DNA from: Oopsacas minuta
Taxonomy: Eukaryota; Porifera; Hexactinellida; Lyssacinosida; Leucopsacidae
DNA length: 64,000 nt
Direction of reading: 5' to 3'
Assembly: GCA_024704765.1 (NCBI GenBank)
Contig: JAKMXF010000066.1
Span: forward strand, 627,854 to 691,853
The notes under the pieces are model-generated. The model had not been told where the DNA came from and made no database searches. It saw only the letters and a list, made by a program, of their open reading frames with translations. Every line of letters begins with the position of its first letter. Positions within the stretch are counted from its first letter, which is position 1. The translations under genes were made by a program, and so were the position numbers. This document shows positions 54,301 to 55,600 of this stretch, piece by piece.

Positions 54301-54614
54301 CAACTCCGGCTATATCGAAGGGGCTGCGATATATAATTAATTGGATATAATGGAAGTTGAGTGTATTTCAAATTTATCACATCAAAATAATGAATAATTC
54401 ACTTACTTATTGGGTGAACAGTCTTTACATACAACTTTCCCACACTTCCTACAGTGATGTTTCCTGTTGATAATCCCAAAGCAAATGTTCCTACAAACCT
54501 GACATCTCTCCACATCATTATCCGGTGTCCATTCAGTACGTCTGGATATCTTTATACCTTGTACAGCTTCGGGCTTAACGAGTATCTGACCAACTTCCAA
54601 GACACTTTCTTGCA
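30379..54614 (-). CDS. ZFYVE26: ZFYVE26 (spastizin), FYVE domain to C-terminus, with giant gene-bearing introns
   Basis: Spastizin works with AP-5 and spatacsin in lysosome reformation and endosomal traffic. Eleven exons join in frame: 54407-54614, 53781-54258, 53184-53496, 52700-52995, 52360-52557, 52060-52212, 33335-33535, 33221-33280, 30847-31026, 30608-30652, 30379-30549, giving 766 residues to the stop. The FYVE domain has WTPDNDVERCQVC, RKHHCRKCGKVVC and RVCISCHKTY. Then come RSDFYFEQAPNPDLC, VSWGLSCLKDGRYEAAREKF, NLYNIAYELQNF, TPTLFGSPALKTKLAAE and RLRNAYLAAV, in the same order as human ZFYVE26. The 52059-33536 intron is 18.5 kb and the 33220-31027 intron 2.2 kb; others are mostly under 300 bp. 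The first visible exon starts in mid-codon, so a 5' portion (about two thirds of the human protein) lies upstream, is lost, or is a separate start not recognised here. Confidence 0.9.
30706..30786. mobile_element. Pogo-like MITE, GGAACC family (intact, 81 bp)
   Basis: CAGTGGAACCCTCGTTAATACG on the left, CGAGGTTCCATTG on the right, inverted. In a ZFYVE26 intron. Confidence 0.7.
31359..31940 (+). CDS. Four-cysteine two-pass membrane protein, nested in ZFYVE26 intron
   Basis: 193 residues, single exon. One membrane helix at about 21-41 and a second at 166-190, with the ~120 residues between them predicted outside or lumenal. Cysteines at 72, 118, 126 and 161 fit the signature DCP ... C-x7-C-S ... 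C shared with the ORFs at 32193, 50361 and 51141 (constant C-x7-C, then 33-35 to the last Cys). The tails are short and there is no PY motif. It lies in the 2.2-kb intron of ZFYVE26 on the opposite strand. No homology to a named family is recognised. Confidence 0.75.
   Translation: MEEPGKIINMVLKKGNFEKKIFIVTLAFAFGLVSLWFFGYLHGSIAFDQLQIHIDNVPINVDTPIQFDMEDCPYAFPYISKLYINFNVDEHSNTDISISYYKYKDEYEGKYMNRINNCFATVGQSCSLEVPRYEEGKYLVVRADEVQKEEKEIKGKFFWRCEKQYNVIFTIIGYMLTSLILFVFPLGLFLIDI
32193..32945 (+). CDS. Four-cysteine two-pass membrane protein, nested in ZFYVE26 intron
   Basis: 250 residues. Helix 1 about 24-50, helix 2 about 178-202. Ectodomain cysteines at 78 (ENCPK), 130, 138 (CYASPGSQCSL) and 171 (RWEC) follow the shared signature with spacings 52, 8, 33. 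The cytoplasmic tail of about 45 residues is longer than in its neighbour. A start at Met-17 (MNIERKIL) would also keep the first helix. It is the closest relative of the ORF at 51141: both have CP(K)xS(Y/L)F, the C-x7-CSL block and an FxWxC end. Confidence 0.78.
   Translation: MALKWLKITPRITEAKMNIERKILTITVYTILIICIVIAIPTVIILILAKVGEEPATVFHSTVDEGGSTRLEFTTENCPKISYFYSNPSELNLYLKIFPDTLSKAGITLSFYTSRSSNDSNIYFGRLALCYASPGSQCSLLIPKHVLFYPIVTADSNLDGDIDTIIFRWECLYTMNDPLIVTTVLFTLCLYVIFTILTFLYFRKRIIGTITNCFENIHAFIRAAQNEEKVLKTPTELTIDEMFRTDTTIS
33022..33173. mobile_element. Pogo-like MITE, CAGTCAACTCC family
   Basis: Left CAGGTAACTCCCATTATATCG, right ATATTACGGGAGTTGAT, with the full family interior (TACTTTGATGGTTTAGGAACAT). 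Next to the splice donor side of ZFYVE26 exon 33221-33280. Confidence 0.7.
33920..34369 (+). CDS. Two-pass small membrane protein in the ZFYVE26 intron array
   Basis: 149 residues, single exon. Cys-rich N-terminus (residues 5-19), helix 1 about 15-48, a short acidic loop, helix 2 about 72-98, then a Lys-rich cytoplasmic tail. The tail carries TESSPLL, an acidic dileucine-type signal, but no PY motif. A TATA-like TATAAAA lies about 50 bp before the ATG. General architecture (two helices close to the N-terminus, hydrophilic C-terminal tail, about 150 residues) is that of the neighbouring PY-motif proteins. Confidence 0.7.
   Translation: MGSGCENCYRKNRSCILCFCMFLFILSSIAIAVVLISGILMIIQVFQLIGDARVDDSQITRAELIDNFSDHWLVMTSSFFLLIIISILYLCMHLSCICHLIRRNKQYDKQKKQNEKGTESSPLLKKKGKLVVGKDRGVIDMDHAREEFY
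34707..35153 (-). CDS. Hydrophobic protein with three internal repeats
   Basis: 148 residues, almost wholly hydrophobic, four or five helices. About residues 25-110 contain three copies of a ~28-residue unit with the motif V(S/I)V(L/I)C(L/I)C(A/G)CI, seen as VLCLCACISTAG, VICICGCIAISTVA and LLSICACTMFF. It ends with the basic RLLRKKRGF. No PY motif. A function cannot be suggested; it may be an odd member of the array or a decayed one. Confidence 0.55.
   Translation of the reverse strand: MTRVISFYFFLNDPITWTIAGVSIALSIQSSLVVFVIIGVVISVLCLCACISTAGVTSVSFFVFVSVVSVICICGCIAISTVASSSFVICVVIVLLSICACTMFFIFFIFPGSIFVFLATSGGLLCLCCVALRSLRHLSRLLRKKRGF
35338..35766 (-). CDS. Two-pass membrane protein with PPAY tail
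   Basis: 142 residues (or 129 from Met-14). A long hydrophobic stretch (about 22-85) is enough for two helices. The cytoplasmic tail is 55 residues with HPPAYNTLFPHEYPTLLG: a PPxY WW-ligand motif at 121-124 followed by a second tyrosine and a dileucine. It lies on the minus strand inside the big ZFYVE26 intron and is followed by two more minus-strand members. Confidence 0.72.
   Translation of the reverse strand: MKLINFYNFARLLMRSYNKCSYICFSIFVLPIIAISGVVVTSSLFATLLFLLLSSFAFIILILLFILLFIFAFLLYSCVKLCVKFPFITKRYYSDLHMPNLPSQESRTSIRNDVASTMSHPPAYNTLFPHEYPTLLGAPDDN
36001..36456 (-). CDS. Two-pass membrane protein with PPSY tail
   Basis: 151 residues. N-terminal Cys cluster, helix 1 about 14-40, short loop with an N-x-x pattern, helix 2 about 48-73, CxxC-type cysteines at the membrane exit. 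The tail begins with charged KKEQEEDQHQQQ and ends TPPPSYNAISAGDRARIIPTYN, giving PPSY (123-126) and a second PTY. Single exon. Tail and size match the other PY-motif genes in this intron. Confidence 0.78.
   Translation of the reverse strand: MGKSCLICEKLLVYSCLCLSTTLLPFIIITGFVLAILLFSDQSNGNFVLSGIATCFLLILSVCSCQFFVCCLYLQCRQPLWRKKEQEEDQHQQQAYDEDEHAFINPQAHHEQGIGSFPTRTPPPSYNAISAGDRARIIPTYNQVPASEVVV
36738..37208 (-). CDS. Two-pass membrane protein with PPMY tail
   Basis: 156 residues, or 147 from Met-10 (MKNYSTDE), which is the likelier start. Helices about 21-45 and 65-90. The tail is Arg-rich and ends TPPPMYTSTRVEPGNERESLF, giving PPMY at 136-139 and an acidic ExxxLF end. Single exon. Confidence 0.75.
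   Translation of the reverse strand: MNNFVFLIMKNYSTDETIIKSFICCTAFLLPFCFIAGIIVSCLGVIDHVHRESIATPGTLPFDEIYLICSTTLLIVSILGCICYSCTIMYKLREERWENRRQNIRIENETNCAYNDRNIERRFYNSGVLANRPTPPPMYTSTRVEPGNERESLFSS
37387..37464. mobile_element. hAT-like short element, GTCCACGGACGACAGC family
   Basis: Contains GTCCATGGACGACACCAGGG and ends GTTGGGAACCGCTG. Between two array genes. Confidence 0.6.
37613..38143 (+). CDS. Two-pass membrane protein with LPPY and LPRY tail
   Basis: 176 residues. Helix 1 about 3-30, an ectoloop of ~50 residues with three cysteines (47, 56, 68) and N-glycosylation sequons (NAS, NSS, NVT), helix 2 about 83-108. A short amphipathic or coiled segment (115-140) leads to LPPY (146-149), then DERGRLL (acidic dileucine) and LPRY (165-168). 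This is the clearest example of the paired sorting-signal layout of the family. Confidence 0.8.
   Translation: MRKLIFAFITIAAVMWFGLYFSYLLVDVLLRISDLGTTYTLYYNASCDVKNSSVPCINDRNVTHESFCDGIMHSFVLNTVSTTVEGAITCTWTAVSFFFITCTVPIIDRITQVNIVNKKLSLQVINLQRQLSERARVIVRRADNALPPYTEEADERGRLLTEDRLPRYDTVDNPAN
38259..38357. mobile_element. hAT-like short element, GTCCACGGACGACAGC family
   Basis: Core GTCCACGGACGACAGCAGGG and end GTTGGGAACCGCTG. Only about 115 bp beyond the stop of the 37613 gene. Confidence 0.65.
38572..39027 (+). CDS. Two-pass membrane protein with LPSY tail
   Basis: 151 residues. Helix 1 about 13-36, ectoloop with two cysteines (SCNDAHC), helix 2 about 56-84, tail with a Ser/Arg-rich region and RDSLLPSYRTA (LPSY at 115-118 fused to a dileucine). 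A TATA-like TATATAAATG stands about 60 bp before the ATG. Confidence 0.77.
   Translation: MVHITIRGKIHIFYCIFIPFTLATWVLLIIAIPWSIIQLNFQNSCNDAHCQPIKYGAILNILLSVVIILCCLTTFPFIWYLVRIVTSNTITTLRESDNSTERGNRPSFSIRDSLLPSYRTATAIRNDNIEISSGRSVPDESLVADGYSMQN
39028..39834. other. Spacer within the array
   Basis: Contains one inverted-repeat element (39567-39664). The rest is AT-rich with no ORF that resembles the family. Confidence 0.5.
39567..39664. mobile_element. Inverted-repeat element, 'GTTCTTATAACTGG' family (intact)
   Basis: CAGTGGATGCCATACATGTTC on the left; GGCATCCACTG on the right. About 98 bp, flanked by TA on each side, as in pogo/Tc1-like insertions. Confidence 0.75.
39835..40290 (+). CDS. Two-pass membrane protein with LPEY and PPNY tail
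   Basis: 151 residues. Helix 1 about 9-36, ectoloop with four cysteines (41, 48, 51, 58), helix 2 about 65-88. Tail carries LPEY (125-128), SDRECLI (acidic dileucine type) and PPNY (144-147) close to the C-terminus. Layout LPxY, dileucine, PxY is the same as in the 37613 product. Confidence 0.8.
   Translation: MCSSSLRIVSFACAFGVLTILLTLSIISGLYLFVLSWSEFCQSVPTTCEECETLSTNCDYLIASTSLLSAQSALIILCFYTIICFYVTIKRNTTDILEPEPSVELPTPFIMADTSRNPVCTPHILPEYSEALSDRECLIRPRQPPNYADIN
40291..40728. other. Spacer within the array
   Basis: AT-rich 3' spacer between two convergent array genes (39835 plus, 40729 minus). Nothing recognised. Confidence 0.4.
40729..41364 (-). CDS. Two-pass membrane protein with LPDY tail
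   Basis: 211 residues, more likely 198 from Met-14 (MCKIKFE), which sits directly before helix 1 (about 19-48). The ectoloop has two cysteines (60, 75). Helix 2 is about 83-103, then a short coiled coil (110-145), a Pro-rich stretch and DTERLLNDLPDYGTVVG: acidic dileucine next to LPDY (181-184). It is a clear paralogue of the next minus-strand gene at 41717. Confidence 0.78.
   Translation of the reverse strand: MYILFSKSYSYPKMCKIKFEIILFILLSIPLIISLIFVSVSSPTLLVLTNINFSDIKQTCLNYKHFSTEFGLDNCFLPSTAILNNLFALILVVFSTFMFFMCLKTNRSTKRKLNRAIARLKEDIEDLRATNTGLHVEIQRINRVIPKPEIQRPYIPRDPPTHVDPITSPSAPDTERLLNDLPDYGTVVGRDPKSNENNLLSQKRFPCIINN
41717..42319 (-). CDS. Two-pass membrane protein with LPNY tail
   Basis: 200 residues. 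Helix 1 about 9-35, ectoloop with two cysteines (46, 61), helix 2 about 68-90, coiled coil 98-126, then ETDSLIDHLPNYGAVIGEEP. It parallels the 40729 product along its length (TNxNxxxxKxxCxxYxxxxT in the loop, HVExQR after the coil, LIxxLPxYGxV in the tail), so the two arose by a local duplication. Confidence 0.8.
   Translation of the reverse strand: MPCCQVRWCIVIFAIPFTVSVLYIAISSVLLLLLTNTNVDGLKDICIHYLNHTTDDDLNQCILPLLRIFHNLLSICLVITSVVIILLFRNAYADTKKKWGKEVRLLTFEITELHDEIGALHVESQRVRGQPNTNPIRNDMQNTSQQMTELEYLPCAREDLETGEETDSLIDHLPNYGAVIGEEPQPNQVNQLLYYKYPHP
42320..42772. other. Spacer within the array
   Basis: AT-rich spacer with the promoter of the 41717 gene on its left side (TATA-like TATTTATAAG read on the minus strand near 42360). 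No repeat family recognised. Confidence 0.4.
42773..43210 (-). CDS. Two-pass membrane protein with PPSY tail
   Basis: 145 residues. Cys-rich N-terminus (CDHSCC), helix 1 about 11-38, helix 2 about 52-79, a basic stretch (KKQIAIRRRHSRPR) after the membrane, and a terminal RPPSYMDIIDENPD with PPSY at 131-134. Single exon. Confidence 0.78.
   Translation of the reverse strand: MPNCDHSCCFATSLTCFTLLVIWTICSVPTELVYLFAVWSGISCDEGSPWKYIVTIVLGISTIGLIFFIALSGGLIISVQQKEFKIGTLKKQIAIRRRHSRPRTMDSARASRNLASYNFEGTAGISVTSRPPSYMDIIDENPDTI
43370..43470. mobile_element. Pogo-like MITE, CAGTCAACTCC family (partial or short copy)
   Basis: CAGTAGACTCCCGTAATATC on the left and GTGATATAACAGGAGTTG on the right, with the family core CCCTTGAG. 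Confidence 0.65.
43512..44177 (-). CDS. Membrane protein with LPGY and PPSY tail
   Basis: The ORF is open for 221 residues, but the array-typical product would begin at the Met at 43979 (MTKSRKYCISCC), giving 155 residues with helices at about 8-35 and 45-75. The tail contains LPGYTPYVEGRNHTF and PPSYAQFADNN at the very end. The 66 extra N-terminal residues are hydrophobic but lack any counterpart in the family. Confidence 0.72.
   Translation of the reverse strand: MKIFTNPNHLFQTLSYDIILQGFSLLTLGNLLISISIRNYSRLSNIYGINYNSYETIINILAWENTMTKSRKYCISCCTIYLCFCLLLIEVSSLVVTILFSISGYEKDAKIGTVRESLAVVLIVLFMQFILGMMLVCLAATCCCFTIVIWNELHAVNSRYSDSWRQNEDGTFTSSSLEESRLQLSGLRGFHSSLPGYTPYVEGRNHTFSNPPSYAQFADNN
44404..44757 (+). 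CDS. Two-pass small membrane protein without PY motif
   Basis: 117 residues. Ser/Thr-rich N-terminus, helices about 23-47 and 59-82, a basic 35-residue tail ending YRTSYL. It has the two-helix architecture but no PPxY or LPxY, so membership is by position and layout only. Confidence 0.55.
   Translation: MNWSSTTKRSSTKSEILQLSLRPYFLGLYFIFLCSIILIQIIIFLIKGQTSSEVNCYLDISLLVLLILGNIPIAFVNLIILKKLRGANATMKLDKRSLYQTSVYAHTRVLEYRTSYL
44758..45201. other. Spacer within the array
   Basis: Holds the inverted-repeat element at 44851-44991 and a short TA repeat near 45141-45156 upstream of the next gene. Confidence 0.5.
44851..44991. mobile_element. Inverted-repeat element, GGTTATAAGAAC family
   Basis: CAGTAAATCCCAGTTATAAG on the left and CTTATAACAGGTATCCACTG on the right; the interior matches 39567-39664 and 53605-53736. 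Confidence 0.75.
45202..45468 (+). CDS. Small type I membrane protein
   Basis: 88 residues: signal peptide (about 1-18), a short acidic ectodomain, one helix (about 47-72) and a cytoplasmic CCC cluster that could be palmitoylated, then 17 residues. Tandem TATATA precedes it. The layout resembles a truncated version of the 61220 product, but without a PY motif. Confidence 0.5.
   Translation: MRKDIFFALLLSLYTVIAEISLDLDEYTLQDKQVGQGAGLLLNSTPFITGLIILIIIVCVIMCVGVVIGCCCSKMAYDTEREVKKIHL
45469..46064. other. Spacer within the array
   Basis: AT-rich spacer up to the preferred start of the next ORF. No repeat family or exon recognised. Confidence 0.4.
45933..46343 (+). CDS. Small two-pass membrane protein
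   Basis: The ORF opens at 45933, but the better start is the Met at 46065 (MVKNSIIINRM), giving 92 residues. Helix 1 about 14-36, loop with NxS sequons, helix 2 about 60-85, ending DGKC. No PY motif; little else can be said. Confidence 0.45.
   Translation: MFLENIIILHSITHKYLYAQSISPKYQENYSLKGNLNTANTSINMVKNSIIINRMTLPTVVTIIVITASLYIAYYVIYVSVHTDNLSTNSSIHVIPDGYVIKDIIVLIVKGLSVLCVGGIVCCIISIACVLYDGKC
46363..46450. mobile_element. hAT-like short element, CAGCGGTTCCCAACC family
   Basis: CAGCGGTCCCAACCTGGGTCC at the left end (a hAT-type terminus) and the core GGTCCAGGGAGGACAGCAG. Confidence 0.6.
46510..46839 (-). CDS. Cys-rich membrane-anchored protein
   Basis: 109 residues. N-terminus MGLIVCCVYYGCCCCLCEGE followed by a Gln/Arg-rich region, then PLIVGEEVEQVIIDGVLVNK. 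The N-terminal block is paired with that of the 47225 gene (CCLYYLCCCCLCCE), and MG plus Cys clusters suggest acylation rather than a full helix. IDGVLVxxH recurs as VDGVKVTRH in the 47951 product. Promoter block shared with both downstream-numbered neighbours. Confidence 0.62.
   Translation of the reverse strand: MGLIVCCVYYGCCCCLCEGEQQQRERLPRQQRSYNNQVVRRNQPAAQPLIVGEEVEQVIIDGVLVNKHITRVAGLTQSGRVQVLERERVIATDGSHAVGREATRVYKPN
46840..46876 (-). promoter_or_regulatory. Shared promoter block, copy 1
   Basis: Read on the minus strand: GTATATATTG, then TGAATGACTCAGTTTTC, TTTAAA and the ATG. The same order (TATA-like, TGAA, CTCAG, TTTTAAA, ATG) stands before the genes starting at 47761 and 48742. Confidence 0.55.
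46877..47224. other. Spacer within the array
   Basis: AT-rich; nothing recognised. Confidence 0.4.
47225..47761 (-). CDS. Cys-rich N-terminus, poly-Gln coiled coil and PPPPAY tail
   Basis: Start chosen at the Met at 47761 (MCILCCLYY), preceded by the shared promoter block; this gives 178 residues. After the Cys cluster a basic stretch leads into ~110 residues dominated by Gln, Leu and Arg in heptad-like spacing (likely long coiled coil), then DTPPPPAYPTIVAEEVAQPV. It combines the PY motif of the large group with the Cys-rich start of the 46510 product, whose EEVxQxV tail it also shares. CAG/CAA repeats make the length variable between individuals likely. Confidence 0.7.
   Translation of the reverse strand: MCILCCLYYLCCCCLCCETDEERQNKKRKRQIRQIQQTQQQQRQQQEDHHVEQQIQMVQLQGQIRQQQEQIIEQQLQMEQQRIQQLLLQQQQQLELEQQLQLERERIQRLQQQQQQYQIEQQLERRRLQKEEEHRSQPQQRGHDNSVFRCDTPPPPAYPTIVAEEVAQPVMHDRSINK
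47762..47798 (-). promoter_or_regulatory. Shared promoter block, copy 2
   Basis: Read on the minus strand: CTATATATTATGTGAATATC, then TCAGTTTTCATTTTAAA and the ATG. Confidence 0.55.
47951..48742 (-). CDS. Two-pass membrane protein with sequon-rich ectodomain
   Basis: Start at the Met at 48742 (MGTFSFICAFC). About 263 residues: helix 1 at about 10-33, an ectodomain of ~110 residues with many NxS/T sequons and the block NCSVGPNGTC (C-x7-C, as in the four-cysteine group, but the outer two cysteines are not evident), helix 2 at about 155-185 with a CCCITCC exit. The tail carries GYVDGVKVTRHYS, similar to IDGVLVNKH in the 46510 product, and ends DSCTPPFS. It may bridge the two groups. Confidence 0.7.
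   Translation of the reverse strand: MGTFSFICAFCNVCFMILALLVLIPSCVIFFITHDKELLANLTSNDISFPPNTTVSPIPINSSHYFTNIFKTKPLLLFLQATAPNETGIQITINDSNKTNPTELMNCSVGPNGTCIVLVWDLSSYAYVTLNSSVTVTTTVDWTLRFFNFQFLISAVILGCSSCIFITFLIPSIVCCCITCCDEDFGNHKGAKFVTPQVSYHSFRNRNSPRTINPSTDRTPLFKEQKTETGYVDGVKVTRHYSAFGGNNPSKPFVQDSCTPPFS
48743..48784 (-). promoter_or_regulatory. Shared promoter block, copy 3
   Basis: Read on the minus strand: GGATATATAGC, TTGAAGATCTCAG, CGTTTTAAA and the ATG. It matches copies 1 and 2 in order and spacing. Confidence 0.5.
48785..49100. other. Spacer within the array
   Basis: About 316 bp upstream of the 47951 gene's promoter block and downstream of the 49101 locus. No recognised repeat. Confidence 0.4.
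49101..49582 (-). pseudogene. Array member with apparently disrupted frame
   Basis: Two overlapping minus-strand frames together look like one array gene. The first (49388-49582, better start at MGELEVKF) has a Cys-rich start and helix 1 (IITLVFSIIAIILLLPILF), then stops. The second (49101-about 49478) continues with DIIPVTLIGFPIGFCLLSF (helix 2), a Cys-rich exit and a charged tail ending KAKLNLTL. An indel in the ~90-bp overlap would join them. No splice site clearly does so. It could be a sequence error or a recent loss. Confidence 0.5.
49583..50360. other. Spacer within the array
   Basis: Contains a partial pogo-like element (49891-49960). A TATA-like GTATAAAAATG at about 50330 precedes the next gene. 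Confidence 0.45.
49891..49960. mobile_element. Pogo-like element, GGAACC family (one end visible)
   Basis: CAGTGGAATCTCGTTAATACG followed by AATTTCCGG, the left end of the family; the right end was not found. Confidence 0.55.
50361..50936 (+). CDS. Four-cysteine two-pass membrane protein
   Basis: 191 residues. Helix 1 about 6-36, ectodomain with Cys 62 (DCP), 102, 110 (C-x7-CS) and 143, helix 2 about 150-178, and a short cytoplasmic end. Cysteine spacings are 40, 8, 33. Several sequons lie between. It is the smallest clear member of the four-cysteine group. Confidence 0.77.
   Translation: MKNRNILVITLLVIVFILISLLVSTGLCVLILSFVNYGQLYKKDIIISTNQTIDLEINSVDCPVKYGGGQNLLNLTISNPTPSRLDVYVEIKSKETNFNKSCMAHPGDSCSVKLDESNAFRVSLQTNTSQIYSTETIALVLSCEVNSNALAITGGIILSVGIISGIVLLLFVIVCLINWNCFSDSSNALYG
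51141..51923 (-). CDS. Four-cysteine two-pass membrane protein
   Basis: 260 residues; the Met at residue 10 (MVKFISYL) is the likelier start. Helix 1 about 30-60, ectodomain with Cys 85 (MCPK), 134, 142 (CASAPGVTCSL) and 175 (WYC), spacings 49, 8, 33, helix 2 about 182-208. The tail contains two short Pro/Thr-rich stretches and no PY motif. It lies only ~140 bp from the splice donor that opens the giant ZFYVE26 intron. Confidence 0.78.
   Translation of the reverse strand: MLHKNILANMVKFISYLSTLCGCTTCTIKYCFLAITLIFILLLISLIISSVLLAISILSVSSPITYIGDIVNGEEFDLNFNLEMCPKFSLFLFNDKFYYLQLNLLTDSGATESLLLHYYAGRNDQGYTNLISTCASAPGVTCSLNFPIHHTHFLAVVVPSTRNSKYNQTQFIWYCDYWENPVKVASFCTLIISLVLIVIISLFYYNCCSIWVLKCLQKRSPDSFPQANSPIPLDYIDNVPFKELPTTQPSTPHNASIRYV
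53086..53157. mobile_element. hAT-like short element, full 72-bp copy
   Basis: CAGCTGTTCCCAACCTTGGG on the left and AGGTTGGGAATCGCTG on the right form an inverted pair around the GGACGACAGCAGGGTCCAC core. It is the shortest complete copy and sits in a ZFYVE26 intron. Confidence 0.7.
53527..53758. mobile_element. Pogo-like element of the GGAACC family with another element inside
   Basis: CAGTAGACTCTCGTCAATACG on the left and CGTATTTGCGAGGTTCCACTG on the right delimit it. Between about 53605 and 53736 lies a GGTTATAAGAAC-family copy. In the ZFYVE26 intron between exons 53184-53496 and 53781-54258. Confidence 0.7.
53605..53736. mobile_element. GGTTATAAGAAC-family element nested in another element
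   Basis: CAGTTGCTATGGTTATAAG start and the family interior AGAACCGTTTTCCAGAGGAT; its right end is degraded. Confidence 0.6.
54297..54362. mobile_element. Pogo-like MITE, CAGTCAACTCC family (short copy)
   Basis: CAGCAACTCCGGCTATATCG on the left, ATATAATGGAAGTTGAGTG on the right, 66 bp, in the intron following the FYVE exon. Confidence 0.65.
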
Positions 54615-55600
54615 CTAAAATATAATTATTTGTGTAGAATTTGGAGTAATAATTGCACTCTTATGACATCAGATTGTTGTGTGTAATATATTTGATGACC
54701 AATATATGCAAGTTCAATAGGTTGAAATATGCTAGAGTTTTTCATAGTAGTAGTATTGTATTACAGTTATTATATTATACAACCAGAGTTTTACTATCTA
54801 TCTTATCTTATATAAAGTTTATAGAAGAAATTTATGATAATATTTTATCAAATTTATATATTTTGCTCTGTTTAGATCTTTGTTGTGTATTTTTTGATAT
54901 TTAAAGGGTAAGGCTTTTGGGAAGAGAAAGAGTTATTTGTAAGAAATTTTATACATTTATCTCCATAAATATGCAAACGGTGAATATGGCTGAAATACAC
55001 TGATTATCTCTAGAAGGAGAAAATAGTGGTAATAATAAGACATGTTCCGTAAATCTCTAATGGCCATAGCGAACGAAAGTTGAAATATGTGACCAATTTT
55101 TTGGAGTTAGTGGACCTAGCTGTTAGTTAGAATTCTTGTGGCGCCCAATGCAGAGCTCTGATTCTTGTGTCGCATATCTAGATTTCGAAATTCCTTCTTC
55201 CGTTTCTGGTTGCTAAGTTGTTCTAGTCCTAGTTGAAGTTTGTTTTGTTATAGATTATCTGCTATAATTGGTGAGAAATGCCTTGACTTCAAACATGTTG
55301 ACAAGATGAAATAATTCCAAATATTCAGTATGTAACTGGAGCTTCTTATCACTACAAAAGTGGCCAAAATAGAGATAGGAACAAATATGTCTATTGCCAA
55401 GCCTCTAGAGATGACGGTGAATCAAAAGATGAAACATTAATCGTTGCTCCCTATAAAATATTTTCCATAGCATTTGTATTAAATTAATTTTGGCTTAAAA
55501 ATGAAGTCTATTTGTTATCAACAATATTTTTGGCCTCAATAAATAGGCCTACTTTAGTAAAGTTTAATAAGAAATAAATTATTAGCTTTTGAAAGTAAAA
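54615..55600. other. Region upstream of the first recognised ZFYVE26 exon
   Basis: No exon matching the N-terminal two thirds of spastizin could be found. Around 55130-55175 a TTCTTGTG(G/T)CGC unit occurs twice, and TTAGAATT...GGCGCC recurs (inverted) at the far right end of the window. The NXF1 promoter and 5' UTR should be here. Confidence 0.45.
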